Of a DNA stretch of 64,000 bases, positions 60,757 through 64,000 are shown piece after piece (the first letter of the stretch is position 1; each line of letters begins with the position of its first letter). A program made the translations under genes and the position numbers. The DNA is from CBDBZL01 sp965213545 (GTDB taxonomy: Bacteria > Pseudomonadota > Alphaproteobacteria > Sphingomonadales > Sphingomonadaceae): positions 1,798,001 to 1,862,000 of the forward strand of contig CBDBZL010000002.1 of NCBI GenBank assembly GCA_965213545.1. The letters run 5' to 3'. The notes below the pieces were generated by a model that was not told where the DNA came from, did no database searches, and worked only from the letters and a program-made list of their open reading frames with translations.

Positions 60757-61415
60757 TCGGAACTCCGGGAATGGTCGGACAGGCGCCCCATGATTGCGGC
60801 GACGTAATGCTGTGTCTCGCGGATACGCGGAACACCGCCTGAACGAAGCACCCGGCCAGGCCCGGCATTGTAGGCGGCGAGCGCTTTCTCCAGATCGCCA
60901 TCGAAGCGGTCGAGCTGCTGGCGCAGATAGCGCGCGCCGCCCTCCAGATTGGCGAAGGCGTCATGTGGATCGACGCCCAGCTCACGCGCAGTGCCGGGCA
61001 TCAGCTGAGCCAGACCGCGCGCGCCGGCATGCGATACCGCATCGGCACGCCAGCGGCTCTCCTGCCATACCAGCGCCTCGATCAGGGCCGGGCTCAGATC
61101 ATAGCGCACGGCAAGCTCGCCAACCTTGGCCGCATAGGAGATCGGAACCGCGCGCGCATCATCGGCAAGATCGGCGATCGCGGTCTCAGGAACAAGGCGC
61201 GCTTCGGCAGGGATCTCCTCGGCGATCAGGAGATTCGCCAATGGGTCGGCGAGAGCAGCCGCGGGTCCGGTTAGCCAGCGCGTGCCCTCGGGCTCGATCT
61301 CGAGTACGTCGGCATGCGCGGGAGCCGCGACAACGACCGCGCAAATGCTCAGGGCAGCCGCCGCCGCGCCTGCCATAGTCCTTGCGCGGGCATGCTTTTT
61401 CGCACGTAGAATCAT
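60753..61415 (-). CDS. virB1: VirB1-type lytic transglycosylase
   Basis: 220 residues with a signal peptide (about 1-35, ending APAHA). The SLT domain from about residue 100 has the catalytic Glu in LVWQESRWRADAVS, then GARGLAQLMPGTARELG and KALAAYNAGPGRVLRSGGVP, with final ETQHYVAAIM. It opens peptidoglycan for T4SS assembly. First gene of the virB operon. Confidence 0.93.
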   Translation of the reverse strand: MILRAKKHARARTMAGAAAAALSICAVVVAAPAHADVLEIEPEGTRWLTGPAAALADPLANLLIAEEIPAEARLVPETAIADLADDARAVPISYAAKVGELAVRYDLSPALIEALVWQESRWRADAVSHAGARGLAQLMPGTARELGVDPHDAFANLEGGARYLRQQLDRFDGDLEKALAAYNAGPGRVLRSGGVPRIRETQHYVAAIMGRLSDHSRSSE

Positions 61416-61694
61416 CGACCCTCCAAGCGGGCCTAGTGCTTACCGCAAATGACAACGCCGTGACAGTGGCCTGTCGCGTCGCCCTCTCGCCTTGATCGGG
61501 TCGAGGAACGGATAAGGGCGACCCGTCGCCATCGGCGCAATCTTTTTCGCGGTGTGATCGTGTGAGACGTCGCCGGGCTGATGAGGTTCCGGCGACTGGC
61601 ATGCCGCACGTTCCGGGCGCGGCAGAAGAAAACCGAGGCGAACGCGACCAGGGCTATGCAAGATGCCGCCCGAAACGCGCGTTCGCTCCTATGG

Positions 61695-62081
61695 TCAGCG
61701 GATCGCCAGCTGGCTGTCGCGCAGATCGGCCAGCGCATGGCGTGCCAGAGTGCGCGAATCTACCCAGGTGCCGTCCGCGAGCTCGAGCTCGTACCGCTCT
61801 TTGCTGTTCGCCGCCCGCCGATAAGCGGTGATCGCCCGCTCGGTATCACCGCGTTGCAGATAGGCTGCGGCCAGGTTGATGAGCAGCGCGGGACTTTCGG
61901 GTTGTTCGGCCAACAGCAGCTCAATCTGGGCGATTGCGTCGTCAGGGCGGCCATCGCTCAAGGCATCGAACGCGACATCTTCGCTGACGATGTCCGCAGG
62001 CGCGGTCATGCCGGGCAGTGCGTTGGGCGCGCCCGCCTGAAGGAGCGCGAGGGCGCTGGCGACAAGGGATGCAGTGATCAT
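61695..62081 (-). CDS. Small exported TPR-repeat protein
   Basis: 128 residues. Signal peptide about 1-20 (ending LLQAG). One or two tetratricopeptide units are visible: DALSDGRPDDAIAQIELLLAEQPE and SPALLINLAAAYLQRGDTERAITAYRRA. A short tail ends DLRDSQLAIR. ATG 62081 follows GAGAGG; a TTG at 62099 is the alternative. Divergent from the large lipoprotein gene, with motif repeats in the gap. Likely a periplasmic adaptor; no partner is identified. Confidence 0.8.
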   Translation of the reverse strand: MITASLVASALALLQAGAPNALPGMTAPADIVSEDVAFDALSDGRPDDAIAQIELLLAEQPESPALLINLAAAYLQRGDTERAITAYRRAANSKERYELELADGTWVDSRTLARHALADLRDSQLAIR

Positions 62082-62137
62082 TTTCAGGGTCCTCTCCAAT
62101 CTTTTCGAGGTCCCTGATGCCTCAAACGACCGTCAAT

Positions 62138-62252
62138 TGCAATCAAACTGTCATATTGTCATCAATGTGTAACAGATTGCAGTCGGATCGGTGCCGTGTG
62201 GTTCTGTCGCCGCGTCCTGACGGCAAAATTCAAAGTGCAAACAAACTGTCAC
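62138..62252. promoter_or_regulatory. Two copies of TGCAAWCAAACTGTCAY, candidate Pho-type sites
   Basis: TGCAATCAAACTGTCAT lies at 62138-62154 and TGCAAACAAACTGTCAC at 62236-62252, 98 bases apart. CTGTCAT/C matches the PhoB half-site core, and TTGTCAT follows the first copy closely. The spacing is not a textbook 11-base Pho box. They lie between the TPR and lipoprotein genes. Confidence 0.45.
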
Positions 62253-62325
62253 CTCCAGCCCCTAGCCGGTGATTCGCGAGATCAATTTCAAACGCATTCC
62301 TACTTCGGTCTTGAGGGGACTCACC

Positions 62326-63909
62326 GTGACACACACTACTCGTTCGCTTGTCCTGGGCTGCAGTGTCCTGGCGCTGGCCGCCTGCGGTCCCGAGGAAATC
62401 AGCTCCCCCGGGGGCGGCAATATCGCGATCAACGTCGACAATTCGGTGACCAACCCCGCGCCGGTACCCACGCCCACCCCGCCTCCGGGACCCGTCCTGG
62501 TGACGCCTGCTGCGGGCTGTCCCACCATCACCACCACCCCGGGTCTGACCGATGGCGGCACCATCACCGGACCGACCGGCACGTACCGCGTGTGCCAGAT
62601 GCCCGCCACCTTCTCGACCTCGAGCACGCTGCCTTATGTGCCCGGCCTGCTTTACGCGATGGACGGTCAGGTGAATATCGGTTCCGACCAGGGTGCGGCG
62701 TCCACCAACAATGCGGTGACGCTGACCATCGAGCCGGGCGCCATCATCTATGCCAGCGGGCAGGACTATCTGAACGTCAACCGCGGCAACCGGCTGAACG
62801 CTGTCGGCACGCAGGCACGTCCGATCATCTTCACCAGCCGCGATAATGTGCTGGGTCTCAACAACGAGAACTCGTCAGGCCAATGGGGCGGGGTCATCAT
62901 GAACGGCCGCGCCCCGGTGACCGACTGCCGCGGTGCGGGAGCCACCCCCGGCACGGTGAACTGCGAGCGCCAGGTCGAAGGCACGATCACTCCGCCGCTC
63001 TATGGTGGCGCCACCCCGACCGACAACTCGGGCACCTTGCGCTATGTCCAGATCCGCTATTCGGGCTTCGTGCTGGCCAATGGCGACGAGCTGCAGTCGC
63101 TGACCACCGGCGGCACCGGTTCGGGCACCACCTTCGAATATATTCAGAGCTTCAACAGCTCTGATGACGGCGTCGAGTTCTTCGGTGGTCTGGTGAACGT
63201 GCGCTATCTGGCAGTCATCGGTGCCGAGGACGATTCGATCGATACCGACACCGGCGTGAAGGCCAACTTGCAATATGTCATCGCCATCCAGCGCCAGGGC
63301 ATCGGCAACTCGATCATCGAGGCCGACAGCACCAACGCGCTGATCGGCGACATTCCGCGGCAGAACACCCGCATCGCCAACGCCACCTTCGTCCACAACA
63401 ACGCGGCCGGCGAGCCGGTGATCAGGTTGCGCGGCGGCACCGACTATGCGCTGATCAATACGCTGATCGTCAGCCGGGCGGACTTCGGCTGCATCAGGAT
63501 CGATGATGCGGCCACCATCCAGACGGCCGATCCGGCACAGGACGAGGTCGGCCCGCCGATCTTCCGTTCGGTGGCACTCGACTGCGCGACAGATTATCTG
63601 AACGGCAGCGGCAGCGGTGCTACCGCGGCCCAGGCCGAGCAGATTTTCACCTCGGGCGCCAACAACAACGCCAACTACACCAACACTCTGGTGAACGGTT
63701 ATATCAATGGGGCCACCGAGACTGCCGTGACTCCGGCCGATCCGACCACGCTTTCGACCTTCTTCCAGACTCCCACAGGCGGAAACTACGTGGGCGCTGT
63801 GCGCAACGCGGCGAATGACTGGACACAGGGCTGGACCTGCAATTCGGGCACGGTGAGCTTCGGGATGGGCAATACCGGCGCCTGCACCTCGCTTCCGGTT
63901 TACAACTGA
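62326..63909 (+). CDS. Large surface or periplasmic lipoprotein, beta-helix-like (unknown function)
   Basis: 527 residues. Start GTG 62326 follows GAGGGG, and the lipobox LALAAC follows a hydrophobic core, so a lipoprotein is predicted. A Pro/Thr-rich spacer (about 35-60) leads into a domain rich in short strands, G, N, T and S. Typical blocks are VTLTIEPGAIIYASG, ARPIIFTSRDNVLG, WGGVIMNGRAPV, LRYVQIRYSGFVLANGD, DDGVEFFGGLVNVRYLAVIG. This pattern suggests a right-handed beta-helix. I do not recognise its substrate. It ends before a terminator at 63916. Confidence 0.75.
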   Translation: MTHTTRSLVLGCSVLALAACGPEEISSPGGGNIAINVDNSVTNPAPVPTPTPPPGPVLVTPAAGCPTITTTPGLTDGGTITGPTGTYRVCQMPATFSTSSTLPYVPGLLYAMDGQVNIGSDQGAASTNNAVTLTIEPGAIIYASGQDYLNVNRGNRLNAVGTQARPIIFTSRDNVLGLNNENSSGQWGGVIMNGRAPVTDCRGAGATPGTVNCERQVEGTITPPLYGGATPTDNSGTLRYVQIRYSGFVLANGDELQSLTTGGTGSGTTFEYIQSFNSSDDGVEFFGGLVNVRYLAVIGAEDDSIDTDTGVKANLQYVIAIQRQGIGNSIIEADSTNALIGDIPRQNTRIANATFVHNNAAGEPVIRLRGGTDYALINTLIVSRADFGCIRIDDAATIQTADPAQDEVGPPIFRSVALDCATDYLNGSGSGATAAQAEQIFTSGANNNANYTNTLVNGYINGATETAVTPADPTTLSTFFQTPTGGNYVGAVRNAANDWTQGWTCNSGTVSFGMGNTGACTSLPVYN

Positions 63910-63915
63910 TCCGGC

Positions 63916-63953
63916 AACCGGGGGCGTGGCCGCTCGGTCCGTCCCCGGTTTCT
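63916..63953 (+). terminator. Terminator after lipoprotein gene
   Basis: AACCGGGG (63916-63923) pairs with CCCCGGTT (63943-63950) across a 19-base loop, followed by TCT. Position just after the stop codon supports it. Beyond this, to the window end, no feature is seen. Confidence 0.65.
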
Positions 63954-64000
63954 GGCTCCGAAGATCAGTGAATTCGGGGTTTCCGCAAATTGAGGGGTAA

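Overview
This is a GC-rich chromosomal window from an alphaproteobacterium. It most resembles a sphingomonad (Sphingomonadaceae or Erythrobacteraceae). The evidence is the intact protocatechuate 4,5-cleavage (lig) gene set, a TonB-dependent receptor, a complex I NDUFA9-type protein and overall gene content. No rRNA, CRISPR array, insertion sequence or prophage was seen. One tRNA gene, tRNA-Leu(CAG), is present.

Layout. 1-6.1 kb: tail of a glycerophosphodiester phosphodiesterase, ubiG, lysC, a small membrane protein, a pore-loop channel-like protein and katG. 6.3-14.2 kb: nitronate monooxygenase, an FAD monooxygenase divergent from a TetR regulator, isoaspartyl peptidase, a DEAD-box helicase and a Tat-exported dienelactone hydrolase. 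13.2-21.3 kb: protocatechuate meta-cleavage genes as two divergent units. The minus-strand unit is dehydrogenase-ligJ-ligA-ligB-ligC-aldo/keto reductase. The plus-strand unit is ligK-ligU, then ligI. Together they should convert protocatechuate to pyruvate and oxaloacetate. 21.9-24.8 kb: a small membrane protein, a transaldolase-family protein, an NDUFA9-like protein and tRNA-Leu.

24.9-32.3 kb is the most unusual part. It is a minus-strand cluster with the gene order of the Pseudomonas Fap functional-amyloid system: a large secreted repeat protein, a small secreted subunit, a C39 peptidase lipoprotein (FapD-like), a FapE-like exported protein and a FapF-like outer-membrane barrel. The fibril candidate is built from about 18 copies of DSGNDNS and 9 of DSNNDNS instead of a few long FapC repeats. 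Upstream are a LuxR-type regulator and a small secreted protein. That protein and the small subunit both carry a motif resembling a double-glycine leader, a plausible C39 peptidase target.

32.4-43.7 kb: central metabolism. It holds nitronate monooxygenase, an HSD10-like SDR, two overlapping GH13 enzymes, a glucose-dehydrogenase-like SDR coupled to a short 6-phosphogluconate dehydrogenase, enoyl-CoA hydratase, 3-hydroxyisobutyrate dehydrogenase, rplK-rplA and a CinA-domain protein. 44-49.3 kb: folD, a VAO-type flavoenzyme, an unknown exported protein and a TonB receptor. 49.4-53.2 kb: ppk-ppx. 53.4-61.4 kb: a compact type IV secretion operon encoding VirB1, B2, B3, B4, B6, B9, B10 and B11, with no recognisable VirB5, B7, B8 or D4. 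61.7-63.9 kb: a TPR protein divergent from a large lipoprotein whose upstream region carries two copies of a CTGTCA-containing motif resembling Pho-box half-sites.

All function calls come from reading translations and motifs by eye. No database search was run.
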